Origin: Collinsella sp.
GTDB taxonomy: Bacteria > Actinomycetota > Coriobacteriia > Coriobacteriales > Coriobacteriaceae
Assembly: GCA_019414465.1 (NCBI GenBank)
Contig: DXLY01000091.1
Span: 1-7,654 of the forward strand
Direction: 5' to 3'
DNA: 7,654 nt
In this document: piece by piece, positions 1 to 6,240 of the stretch
How the letters are laid out: every line of letters starts with the position of its first letter
How positions within the stretch are numbered: position 1 is the stretch's first letter
Position numbers and translations under genes: made by a program
The notes under the pieces: generated by a model
Database searches by the model: none
Seen by the model: only the letters and a program-made list of their open reading frames with translations
Told to the model about the DNA's origin: nothing

Positions 1-40
1 AACTGCGGGAATGGCCTATTTGCTCAATGTGTTCGGCTGA
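1..40 (+). CDS. Possible C-terminal end of a plus-strand gene (partial)
   Basis: Reading from base 2, the frame gives TAGMAYLLNVFG followed by a TGA stop at 38-40. The residues look like an ordinary protein end, and the stop lies just before the hairpin at 55-87. That would make this gene convergent with the murT-gatD fusion. Twelve residues are too few to assign a family, and an open stretch of this length can arise by chance. Confidence 0.3.
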   Translation, partial: TAGMAYLLNVFG

Positions 41-54
41 GATCGGAAATCAAC

Positions 55-87
55 CCACCACAAAGGTATCTGTCCCCTTTGTGGTGG
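55..87. repeat. REP-like hairpin with CTGTCCCC loop core
   Basis: A perfect 12-bp inverted repeat (55-66 with 76-87) encloses a 9-nt loop, 67-75. Seen as a unit, the arms CACAAA and TTTGTG flank the 13-nt segment GGTATCTGTCCCC (65-77). The hairpins at 7393-7457 have the same architecture and a closely similar 13-nt segment. It begins 8 nt beyond the stop codon of the murT-gatD fusion and could stop transcription from that side, but neither strand has a U-tract after the stem. It is therefore better described as a dispersed REP-type palindrome than as an intrinsic terminator. Confidence 0.65.
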
Positions 88-95
88 TTGGGGCG

Positions 96-2273
96 TTAGG
101 GGAGGAGCTTCATGGCGGCGTCGTGGGCGGCGTGCTCGTAGGTGTCGTCGAGGGGTTTGAGCGGCAGCAGGGCGGCGGCCTGTGCGTCGCCGCGGCGCTC
201 AAGGGCGTGGGCGATGAGCCAGTCGGCAAGTTCGGGGTTTTTGGGCAGCGCTGGTCCGTGCAGGTACGTGCCGATGACTCCCCTGTAGATCAGACCCTCA
301 AAGCCATCGTCGCCGTTGTTGCCGGTGCCCGCGACGACGGACGTTCCGAGCGGCGTGGCATCGACGTCCAAAAGCGTGCGGCCGCCGTGGTTCTCGAATC
401 CGACAAAGGGCTCGGGTGCCAGGTCGGTCTTGACGGCGACGTTGCCGATCAGGCGGTCGGAGCCGCGTACGGTTTCGGCGGCAATGACCCCCAGACCCTC
501 GATGCGATCCTCGCCCATATAGTACGAACGGCCGAGCAGCTGATAGCCGCCACAGATGGCAAGCAGCGAGCCGCCATCCTCAACATAGGCCGCGACCTTG
601 TCTTTTTGAGCGAGCAGTTCATGTGCCACGGCTAGCTGGTCGCGGTCGGAGCCGCCACCCATCATGACGATATCGGCATCAGTCAAATCAAGCGTTTCGC
701 CCATACGGACCTCGTCTACACGCGCGGGGATGCCACGCCAGGCGCAGCGGCGCTTGAGGGCAATGACGTTGCCGCCGTCGGCATAGAGGTTGAGGGCATC
801 GGGGTACAGGTAGACGATACGCAGGGGGCGCGAAAGCTCGACCGGCGCAATATCGGTGGGGACAGCGCTACCATCGGCGCGCGTTACGGCGTGGGAGACA
901 ATCGAGCTTGCATCGTCGTCTTTAAGCCCGTCGAGCTCCTTGACTAACGGCGGGAAGGCCGTGTAGTTGGCGACGGCGTAGAAGGTGTCATCGGCGGCCT
1001 CGTCTGCCACGGCGCCAATTGCCTGCGCGACGTCCGAGATAATCGCGGCATCGATGCCGGCGTACTTGAGGCGTACCTGCATGTCGTGCGCACGCGTGCC
1101 TCCGGCAAAGGCGACAAGACCCGGCGTGTCGGCGATGCGCTCGAAGTCGACATCGTAGATCCACGAGACATCGTGGCCGTCGGCATCATTGTCGTTCAGG
1201 AAGAAGGCACAGAGCCTGCCACCTGCCGTTTTAATGGACTGAATCTGACGATCGAAGCCCACGGGATTCTTGGCCAGGTTTGCCTCGACGGTGCGGCCGG
1301 CAATATCCCAGCGGCCCATGCGTCCGCCGGCGGGCACGTAGGCATTAAGCGTGGGCTGCAGGTGCGCCGCGTCCACGCCCAGCTCGTGCGCCGCAAAGAA
1401 GGCGGCGGCGACGTTATAGACCATGTACAGGCCGTTGTAGCGCGTGGCGATGTGCACGGCGGGCGCGTTGGCCTCGGGTCCAAAGGCCAGGTCAAAGCCG
1501 TAGCCGTCGCAGCCGAGCTCAACGCCCGTCACGCGGCGGAGCAGCGCGGGGCGACCCCAGCCGCACGAGGGGCAATGGTAGGCGCCGAGCTGGCCGTATT
1601 GCACGTAGTCATACTCCAGCGGCGCGTTGCACTGCGAGCAAAAACGCGAGTCGCTAATGCGATCGGACTCGGTGCCCGTGGCGCCGTCGATGCCAAAGGC
1701 GATGCTCGTGTTGGGAACGCGTGCGGCGATCGCGGCACACAGCGGGTCGTCTGCGTTGTAGATGAGCGTTGTTGCCGGAGAGAGCTCCAACGCATGGGCA
1801 ATGACGTCTTGGGTATGGTCGATCTCCCCATAGCGATCCAGCTGGTCGCGGAACAGGTTGAGCAGCACAAAGTACGTCGGTTTGAGCTTGGGCAGAACGC
1901 GTACGGTGTAGAGCTCGTCGCACTCAAAAACGCCCACGCGCTTGCCGCCGCCGGCTCGCTTGAGGTCGCTGCGCGCTTCGAGCAGTGCGCCCACCACGCC
2001 CGGCTCCATGTTGTTGCCGGCGCGGTTGCATACCACGGTGGCGCCGCTGGCGGCAACGGCGTCGGCGATGAGGTTGGAGGTGGTGGTCTTACCGTTGGTG
2101 CCGGTGATCACCACGCTGCGGTCGACAAGACTCGCCAGGTCGCTCAGCAGATAGGGGTTGATCTTCATGGCGATGCGGCCGGGGAGTACGCCGCCCTGGC
2201 GCTTAAGGACAGAGCGCAGCCCCCAGCGAGCGATATCACTCGAGGTGCAGGCAAGAGATGAGCGGAGGTTCAT
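96..2273 (-). CDS. murT-gatD: Lipid II isoglutaminyl synthase, MurT-GatD fusion
   Basis: This 725-residue protein is predicted to convert the D-glutamate of lipid II to D-isoglutamine, using ATP and ammonia from glutamine, on the cytoplasmic side of the membrane. Residues 1 to about 455 are MurT. They show the P-loop GTNGKTTT (58-65), the Mur-ligase stretch FRDQLDRYGEID (141-152), a four-cysteine zinc ribbon (C212, C215, C234, C237), and a DUF1727 domain with NLAKNPVGF and DADGHDVSWIYDVDFE. D368 probably matches the MurT aspartate (D349 in S. aureus) that completes the amidotransferase triad. Residues from about 483 onward are GatD, with nucleophile C574 in LAICGGYQ, R607 at the expected glutamine-binding spacing, and H672 in GTYLHGP. 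A linker of roughly 25-30 residues joins the halves. In S. aureus these are two proteins. The ATG at 2273 follows TTAGGAAC at good spacing. It is the last gene of a three-gene operon. Confidence 0.93.
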   Translation of the reverse strand: MNLRSSLACTSSDIARWGLRSVLKRQGGVLPGRIAMKINPYLLSDLASLVDRSVVITGTNGKTTTSNLIADAVAASGATVVCNRAGNNMEPGVVGALLEARSDLKRAGGGKRVGVFECDELYTVRVLPKLKPTYFVLLNLFRDQLDRYGEIDHTQDVIAHALELSPATTLIYNADDPLCAAIAARVPNTSIAFGIDGATGTESDRISDSRFCSQCNAPLEYDYVQYGQLGAYHCPSCGWGRPALLRRVTGVELGCDGYGFDLAFGPEANAPAVHIATRYNGLYMVYNVAAAFFAAHELGVDAAHLQPTLNAYVPAGGRMGRWDIAGRTVEANLAKNPVGFDRQIQSIKTAGGRLCAFFLNDNDADGHDVSWIYDVDFERIADTPGLVAFAGGTRAHDMQVRLKYAGIDAAIISDVAQAIGAVADEAADDTFYAVANYTAFPPLVKELDGLKDDDASSIVSHAVTRADGSAVPTDIAPVELSRPLRIVYLYPDALNLYADGGNVIALKRRCAWRGIPARVDEVRMGETLDLTDADIVMMGGGSDRDQLAVAHELLAQKDKVAAYVEDGGSLLAICGGYQLLGRSYYMGEDRIEGLGVIAAETVRGSDRLIGNVAVKTDLAPEPFVGFENHGGRTLLDVDATPLGTSVVAGTGNNGDDGFEGLIYRGVIGTYLHGPALPKNPELADWLIAHALERRGDAQAAALLPLKPLDDTYEHAAHDAAMKLLP

Positions 2274-2318
2274 GAAACCGTTCCTAACGTAAACGACATG
2301 GTCGGGTCGAGTGCGTCA

Positions 2319-3362
2319 CTAGAATCCGTAGCGGCGCGCAAATTCCTGGGCGAGCTGCGATACATCTTCGCAGGCGTTGGCCCAGGGGGCAAAGTCGGGG
2401 GTGTCCGAGATAATGCCGTCGGCCTCCCAAACTGCCTGGTGCGAAAGGTCCCAGGGGTCGCGCGGCTCGGGTCGGCAGGGAAGATACGGCGTCTGGTACA
2501 TGGGGTTCAGCAAGAAGAACGCGCCACCCTCGCAACGGTTAGCGAACTCACGCAGCGCGCGCGTCGCCGGGCGCATCTTGTTTGTTTTGAACAGCAGAAT
2601 TGTGCGGGCGAGCAGGTACCAAGGAGAGTTTTCGAGTGCGTCTGCCCCCATCTGTTCCTCGAGCTGATGCGCCAGGGCAAAAAAGCCGTCTTGGTCTTCC
2701 AAGCGGGCGAGGGCAAGCAGCACGGTGCCGGCGGCCCGGGTGGGATAGCCCTCCGCCTTAAGGACACGGCGAGAATAGTTGGCGGCGGCGCGGTAACGAG
2801 CGCTCGCCATGCACAGCTGCGAGATGGCCTCGAGTATGTGAAGCCACCCGATAAGGGCCGGCTCGCTCACGGTAAGGTCCGCTGCGGTGACACCGTCGGC
2901 CAAAACATTATTGGCCCAGTAGTGCGGGGCCTCCATATCAAACCCGGGCACGCTCTGTTGCAGGTAGTCGGCCGTGCTCGTCTCGAGCTTCATCAGGTCG
3001 CCCAGGCAGGCGTCGACGGGCGTGTCCGCCAAAATGATGGCGAGCAGCTGGGCATCGAGGACATGCGCATCGATGCGGACGATCTTGAGCAGCTCATCAC
3101 GCATATCGTCGAACAGGCGGTTGCGCGTCTGCTCAAACTCCTCGTCGCTGCCCATGTCCTCGATGCGATGGAGCTCGTCGAGCAGGTGGCGATGAACACC
3201 GGCATAGGACAGCAGCGCCTGAGCATGCTCGGTCTGCGCATACTTTTGGGGATTCGCGCTAATGTCGTTATGGACAAGTTCGCGTGCTGCATCGGTGAGT
3301 TCGGGGTGCGACGCAACGTAGGCGCGCTCCAGGTAGGCGGGGATGTAGACGCTCGGATCCAT
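2319..3362 (-). CDS. Helical-repeat (TPR/ST7-like) protein, second of a paralogous pair
   Basis: A 347-residue, alpha-rich protein without signal peptide or membrane segment, so probably cytoplasmic. TPR-like helix pairs are visible at about 167-200 (EPALIGWLHILEAISQLCMA, then RYRAAANYSRRVL) and 246-275 (SPWYLLARTILLFKT, then ATRALREFANRC). A NPMYQTPYLP segment (286-295) and a W/D-rich tail (303-335) follow. This order recalls the bacterial ST7-like TPR family, from memory only. Residues about 97-133 and 167-290 line up with residues 94-131 and 153-290 of the upstream gene's product, so the two are distant full-length paralogs. The ATG at 3362 shares a base with the upstream TAA (TAATG) and has GGGAGGAG seven bases before it, so translational coupling is likely. 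Such proteins usually act as protein-binding scaffolds; the partner here is unknown. Confidence 0.8.
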   Translation of the reverse strand: MDPSVYIPAYLERAYVASHPELTDAARELVHNDISANPQKYAQTEHAQALLSYAGVHRHLLDELHRIEDMGSDEEFEQTRNRLFDDMRDELLKIVRIDAHVLDAQLLAIILADTPVDACLGDLMKLETSTADYLQQSVPGFDMEAPHYWANNVLADGVTAADLTVSEPALIGWLHILEAISQLCMASARYRAAANYSRRVLKAEGYPTRAAGTVLLALARLEDQDGFFALAHQLEEQMGADALENSPWYLLARTILLFKTNKMRPATRALREFANRCEGGAFFLLNPMYQTPYLPCRPEPRDPWDLSHQAVWEADGIISDTPDFAPWANACEDVSQLAQEFARRYGF

Positions 3363-4438
3363 TAGAGGTCTCCTCCCTTAAACGGCAGGCCCTGCTCGGC
3401 CGCCCGTAGGATGCGCTCGTCGATCTGGGAACGCACGATATCGTTGGTGGCGACCCAGGCGGCGAAGCTGGCGTTGTCGGGGGCGCCCAAGCCCTCCTGC
3501 AGTACCGGCGTCGCCTCGGACAGCGCAAGGACAAGCTCGTCGGTAGAGCCCACACCCACGTTGACGCGGGCATAGACGCCATCGGGAAACTCGGTTTGGA
3601 AGTAGAGTGCCTCGGCCGCGTGCGGGCACGAGCGTGCAAGGATGCGCAAGTAGTGCTCGGCACCCTCGTAGTCCAGCTCGCGCCAGGCTGCGCTCATCAG
3701 TGCGATGAGCGTCCACGGGTCCAAGTCGCGCTCCGCGTCCTTGGGACGACGACGCAGCGGCGTGTTGGCGAGATAGGGGACGGAGTGGGCAGAGCGAAAG
3801 CGCTTGAGCTCCTCGGCAGGGTATTCGAGCTTCGCCATGGCGAGCATCGCGGTGTGGCGGACGCCGGCCGGATCGTTGGGGGCAAAGTCGAGGCTGCGGT
3901 TTGCAGCTTCGAGCGACATGCGATAGCGTCCGCTAATGAGGGCGCGCGATGCAAGGGCGGCAAGCCAGCGCAGGTAGGGGCGGCGCATAAGGTCGCCCGC
4001 GGCCTCGCGCTCATAGGGGTCCTGCGCCGAGGCGATCTTGAACGCCAGGTCATGCTCGACTTCATCGCGCTTGGATACCAGGTACTGTACGTATTCCTCG
4101 TTGGAGTCGGCGGTGAGGGCCGTCAGCATGCGCTGGGCATCCCAGTTGGTCGGATCGAGCGCGGCGGCCTCGCGAAGCATGTTCTCGGCAGCGGCCTCTT
4201 CCTGCTCGGCTTGGGCATCGTCGGGGATAAAGGGAATGCGGTAGTCGACAGCCTCGACCACCTTGGCAATCAGATGTCCGGCGCGGTCGCGATCATGCAC
4301 GATGAGCGGCGCGGGGTTGCGGGTGAATTGTTCCATCAGACGCTCTACGGCGGTGCCATCGGTGAGCGGGATATTGTCGCGGCGCAAGGCCTCAAGAACG
4401 AGGCGATGGCAATCCTCTTGAATGGGATCGAATGCCAT
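3362..4438 (-). CDS. Helical-repeat (TPR/ST7-like) protein, first gene of the operon
   Basis: A 358-residue protein of unknown function, rich in Ala, Leu and Arg helices, with no signal peptide or membrane span. TPR-like segments are seen at about 84-108 (AENMLREAAALDPTNWDAQR), 153-187 (RPYLRWLAALASRAL, RYRMSLEAANRSLDFAPND) and 239-279 (LDPWTLIALMSAAWRE, AEHYLRILARSC). The stretch LDFAPNDPAGVRHTAMLA (183-200) resembles the repeat core of bacterial ST7/TPR proteins, by recall. A start ten codons upstream (4468) is open, but AAAGGAGG lies five bases before the ATG at 4438, which decides for the shorter form. The gene is first in a minus-strand operon with its own paralog and the murT-gatD fusion. 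That suggests, without proving, a role near the cell envelope. Confidence 0.8.
   Translation of the reverse strand: MAFDPIQEDCHRLVLEALRRDNIPLTDGTAVERLMEQFTRNPAPLIVHDRDRAGHLIAKVVEAVDYRIPFIPDDAQAEQEEAAAENMLREAAALDPTNWDAQRMLTALTADSNEEYVQYLVSKRDEVEHDLAFKIASAQDPYEREAAGDLMRRPYLRWLAALASRALISGRYRMSLEAANRSLDFAPNDPAGVRHTAMLAMAKLEYPAEELKRFRSAHSVPYLANTPLRRRPKDAERDLDPWTLIALMSAAWRELDYEGAEHYLRILARSCPHAAEALYFQTEFPDGVYARVNVGVGSTDELVLALSEATPVLQEGLGAPDNASFAAWVATNDIVRSQIDERILRAAEQGLPFKGGDL
3370..3377 (-). promoter_or_regulatory. Ribosome binding site inside the upstream gene, for the TAATG-coupled start
   Basis: On the minus strand GGGAGGAG precedes the ATG at 3362 by seven bases. It forms part of the last codons (Gly-Gly-Asp-Leu) of the first helical-repeat gene. 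With the overlapping TAATG it supports translational coupling and roughly equal production of the two paralogs. Confidence 0.75.
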
Positions 4439-4475
4439 GGGGCCTCCTTTGCTGCGGTTAGGGTTCAAATGTCTC

Positions 4476-4482
4476 TATATAA
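4476..4482 (-). promoter_or_regulatory. Candidate -10 element of the leftward operon
   Basis: On the minus strand TTATATA lies about 38 bases upstream of the ATG at 4438, which suits a -10 box with a short leader. No good TTGACA-like -35 is seen at 16-18 bases, so this is only a candidate. Confidence 0.25.
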
Positions 4483-4686
4483 GGTTCTAGTTTACCCGCA
4501 TATGGCACACCGGGGGTGCCGCACTTGGACTTGCACCTTTGCACCACGAAGACGGATGTCGCACAAATGTCGGCACCTTGGACGCCCGAGTGGTATCACG
4601 GTGCCGCAAACGGTCGATTTTTGGCGGCGAACGGGGCACATTTTGGAGGAGCACCGTCCTGCCCGGGATATGTGGTCAACCTTGAT

Positions 4687-4752
4687 AAAACGTTTGCCCA
4701 GCTTGGGAGTATGAATGCCCCACAAGGGTCTTCAGGGATAGAAAAAACGTTT
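4687..4752. repeat. Pair of identical AAAACGTTT motifs, 57 bp apart
   Basis: AAAACGTTT occurs at 4687-4695 and again at 4744-4752. Each copy contains the 8-bp palindrome AAACGTTT. Both copies are upstream of the candidate Fe-ADH promoter, so they could be paired binding sites for a dimeric regulator. No regulator family is recognised, and a short motif could recur by chance. Confidence 0.35.
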
Positions 4753-4795
4753 CATCATTGTCGGCTTTAGGTGAATAACTGACCAACCAGAACGG

Positions 4796-4801
4796 TAGAA
4801 T
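4796..4801 (+). promoter_or_regulatory. Candidate -10 box (TAGAAT) for the Fe-ADH gene
   Basis: TAGAAT matches the -10 consensus at four to five positions. It would give a leader of about 130 nt containing both hairpins described below. The -35 region is poor: only GAATAA lies at 17-bp spacing. A regulator-dependent promoter would fit, but the call is weak. Confidence 0.25.
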
Positions 4802-4835
4802 AGTGTTTGTCTGAGCGTTGAGACGTTTGGACATC

Positions 4836-4861
4836 GCGCATTGTCATCGCCGGCAACGCGC
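4836..4861 (+). promoter_or_regulatory. Leader hairpin 1 upstream of the Fe-ADH gene
   Basis: GCGCATTG (4836-4843) can pair with CAACGCGC (4854-4861) with one mismatch across a 10-nt loop. It sits about 80 bases before the start codon, inside the probable 5' untranslated leader. It matches no riboswitch class known to the annotator. Confidence 0.35.
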
Positions 4862-4871
4862 AAAACGGTCC

Positions 4872-4898
4872 TAACGGAGCCAATCGGGTGCTCCGTTA
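4872..4898 (+). promoter_or_regulatory. Leader hairpin 2 upstream of the Fe-ADH gene
   Basis: TAACGGAGC (4872-4880) and GCTCCGTTA (4890-4898) form a perfect 9-bp stem with the 9-nt loop CAATCGGGT. It ends 28 bases before the AGGAGG ribosome site, and no U-tract follows, so it is not a terminator. It may be an RNA element controlling stability or translation, or a DNA operator for a dimeric repressor. Confidence 0.5.
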
Positions 4899-4938
4899 TA
4901 TACGCAAGTCTAAGAGGGGCTTGTTTAGGAGGCACAGT

Positions 4939-6162
4939 ATGGGACGTTTTACCAATCCTCGCGATCTGTACTTTGGTGAGGGCGCTCGCCACGAGGTGAA
5001 GAACCTCAAGGGCAAGAAGGCCATCATCGTTTCTGGCGGCAGCTCCATGCGCCGCGGCGGGTTCCTGCAGGACGTCGAGGCCGACCTCAAAGAGGCCGGC
5101 ATGGAGGTCAAGCTGTTCGAGGGCGTCGAGTCCGACCCGTCCATCGAGACGGTCATGAAGGGCGCCGAGGCCATGCGCGAGTTCGAGCCCGACTGGATTA
5201 TCGCCATCGGCGGCGGCTCGCCCATCGATGCCGCTAAGGCCATGTGGGTCTTCTACGAGTATCCCGAGGAGTCCTTCGATAACATCATCCAGCCGTTCAG
5301 CTTCCCCGAGCTGCGTCAGAAGGCTCATTTCTGCGCCATCTCCTCTACCTCCGGTACCGCTACCGAGGTCACTGCCTTCTCCGTCATCACCGACTACGCC
5401 AAGGGCATCAAGTACCCGCTGGCCGACTTCAACATCACCCCGGATGTCGCCATCGTCGACCCCGAGCTCACCTACACCATGCCTGCTAAGCTTTGCGCTC
5501 ACACCGGCATGGACGCTCTGACCCACTGCATGGAGGCCTACGTTTCCACCTGCGCTTCTATGTTCACCGATGCCAACGCCCTGCACGGCATCCGCGAGAT
5601 CGTCGAGTGGCTGCCCAAGTCCTATGCTGGCGACCATGAGGCCCGTCAGCACATGCACGAGGCTCAGTGCATCGCCGGTATCGCCTTCTCCTCGGGTCTG
5701 CTCGGCATCGTTCACTCCATGGCTCACAAGACCGGTGCAGCCTTTGAGAACGGCCACATCATTCACGGTGCTGCTAACGCCATGTACCTGGGCAAGGTCA
5801 TCCAGTGGAACTCCAAGGATCCCCGTGCTGCCGAGCGTTACGCTTACGTGGCCAAGGAGATCCTGCACCTTCCCGGCGAGACCAACGAGGAGCTCATCGC
5901 TGCGCTCGTCCAGAAGATCCGCGACCTCAACGACCAGCTCAACATTCCGCAGTCCATCAAGGATTACGCGAATGGCGGCGTGAAGGTTGACGCCGAGAAC
6001 CCGCAGATGGTTTCCGAGGAGGAGTTCCTCGCCAAGCTGCCCGAGATCGCCGCGAACGCCGAGACCGACGCCTGCACGCCGGAGAACCCGCGTGAGACCA
6101 AGGCTGCCGACTTCGAGAAGATCCTCAAGGCCTGCTACTACGACACCGACATCGATTTCTAA
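4939..6162 (+). CDS. Iron-containing alcohol dehydrogenase, butanol-dehydrogenase-like
   Basis: A 407-residue group III alcohol dehydrogenase that reversibly reduces an aldehyde to an alcohol in the cytoplasm, regenerating oxidised nicotinamide during fermentation. The N-terminal Rossmann-like domain shows VSGGSS (31-36) and GGGSPIDAAKAMW (91-103). SSTSGTATEVTAFSVITD (135-152) follows. The metal ligands are all present: D192 and H196 in MDALTHCMEA, H259 in the VHSMAH motif, and H273 in NGHIIHG. The absence of the Asp found at the NAD-selecting position of FucO-like enzymes leans toward NADPH, by inference. The sequence closely recalls clostridial butanol dehydrogenases and the C-terminal half of AdhE. 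The ATG at 4939 is chosen over an open start at 4888 because AGGAGG lies six bases before it and the family N-terminus (MGRFTNPRDLYFG) begins there. Codon use is extremely biased, with almost only GAG for Glu and AAG for Lys, suggesting high expression. Confidence 0.92.
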   Translation: MGRFTNPRDLYFGEGARHEVKNLKGKKAIIVSGGSSMRRGGFLQDVEADLKEAGMEVKLFEGVESDPSIETVMKGAEAMREFEPDWIIAIGGGSPIDAAKAMWVFYEYPEESFDNIIQPFSFPELRQKAHFCAISSTSGTATEVTAFSVITDYAKGIKYPLADFNITPDVAIVDPELTYTMPAKLCAHTGMDALTHCMEAYVSTCASMFTDANALHGIREIVEWLPKSYAGDHEARQHMHEAQCIAGIAFSSGLLGIVHSMAHKTGAAFENGHIIHGAANAMYLGKVIQWNSKDPRAAERYAYVAKEILHLPGETNEELIAALVQKIRDLNDQLNIPQSIKDYANGGVKVDAENPQMVSEEEFLAKLPEIAANAETDACTPENPRETKAADFEKILKACYYDTDIDF

Positions 6163-6184
6163 TCGACTCTTGTTATCGTAACGA

Positions 6185-6224
6185 GGGGCTCCGCACGTAT
6201 CTGTACGGAGCCCCTTTCTTTTTT
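6185..6224 (+). terminator. Strong intrinsic terminator between the Fe-ADH gene and gldA
   Basis: GGGGCTCCG (6185-6193) pairs perfectly with CGGAGCCCC (6206-6214) over a 12-nt loop, followed by TTTCTTTTTT (6215-6224). It begins 22 bases after the Fe-ADH stop codon. Only 16 bases separate the U-tract from the gldA ATG. Confidence 0.92.
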
Positions 6225-6240
6225 AGAGAATGGGATAAAA

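Larger units (their letters stand above)
4439..4938. other. 500-nt divergent intergenic region
   Basis: This lies between the helical-repeat/murT-gatD operon (leftward) and the Fe-ADH gene (rightward). Its left end holds the strong AAAGGAGG ribosome site of the leftward operon (complement of 4443-4450). Its right end holds AGGAGG (4927-4932), six bases before the Fe-ADH ATG. Between them are two copies of AAAACGTTT (4687-4695 and 4744-4752), two leader hairpins (4836-4861 and 4872-4898) and weak promoter-like hexamers. The stretch 4500-4680 has no convincing gene. Open frames there on both strands lack ribosome sites and recognisable protein features, though the sequence does not look like simple AT-rich spacer. 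Confidence 0.7.

Noticed and set aside
27..635. 202-codon plus-strand frame at the left end
   Set aside because: It runs through the hairpin and then opposite the GatD domain. There is no ribosome site and no protein features.
855..870. GGGGACAG matching the REP-like loop core
   Set aside because: It is inside the murT-gatD coding sequence with no complementary arms, so it is a chance match.
1086..2261. 391-codon open frame on the plus strand across murT
   Set aside because: It lies opposite the MurT coding sequence, which has clear catalytic motifs. Long antisense frames are expected in GC-rich genes, and the translation shows no family features.
2298..3365. 355-codon plus-strand frame opposite the second helical-repeat gene
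   Set aside because: The minus-strand gene has a ribosome site, a coupled start and a paralog. The plus-strand translation is Gly/Val/Arg-rich shadow sequence.
4439..4468. Ten-codon N-terminal extension of the first helical-repeat protein
   Set aside because: It contains the AAAGGAGG ribosome site for the ATG at 4438 and has none of its own.
3596..4714. 372-codon plus-strand frame opposite the first helical-repeat gene
   Set aside because: Shadow frame. It runs without change of character from the opposite gene into the intergenic region and has no recognisable motifs.
4516..4770. 84-codon plus-strand frame (and a 77-codon minus-strand frame) in the intergenic region
   Set aside because: No ribosome binding site, no recognisable motif, and unusual composition on both strands. 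Reported only as unexplained intergenic sequence.
4888..4938. Seventeen-codon N-terminal extension of the Fe-ADH protein
   Set aside because: It covers part of leader hairpin 2 and the AGGAGG site. The family N-terminus begins at the ATG at 4939.
4732..5868. 378-codon minus-strand frame opposite the Fe-ADH gene
   Set aside because: Shadow of a strongly codon-biased gene. The Fe-ADH motifs settle the coding strand.
6169..6185. Rex-like operator CTTGTTA-TCG-TAACGAG
   Set aside because: The half-sites resemble Rex sites, but the spacing is three bases shorter than the usual 18-bp operator, one position is mismatched, and it lies downstream of a gene against a terminator.
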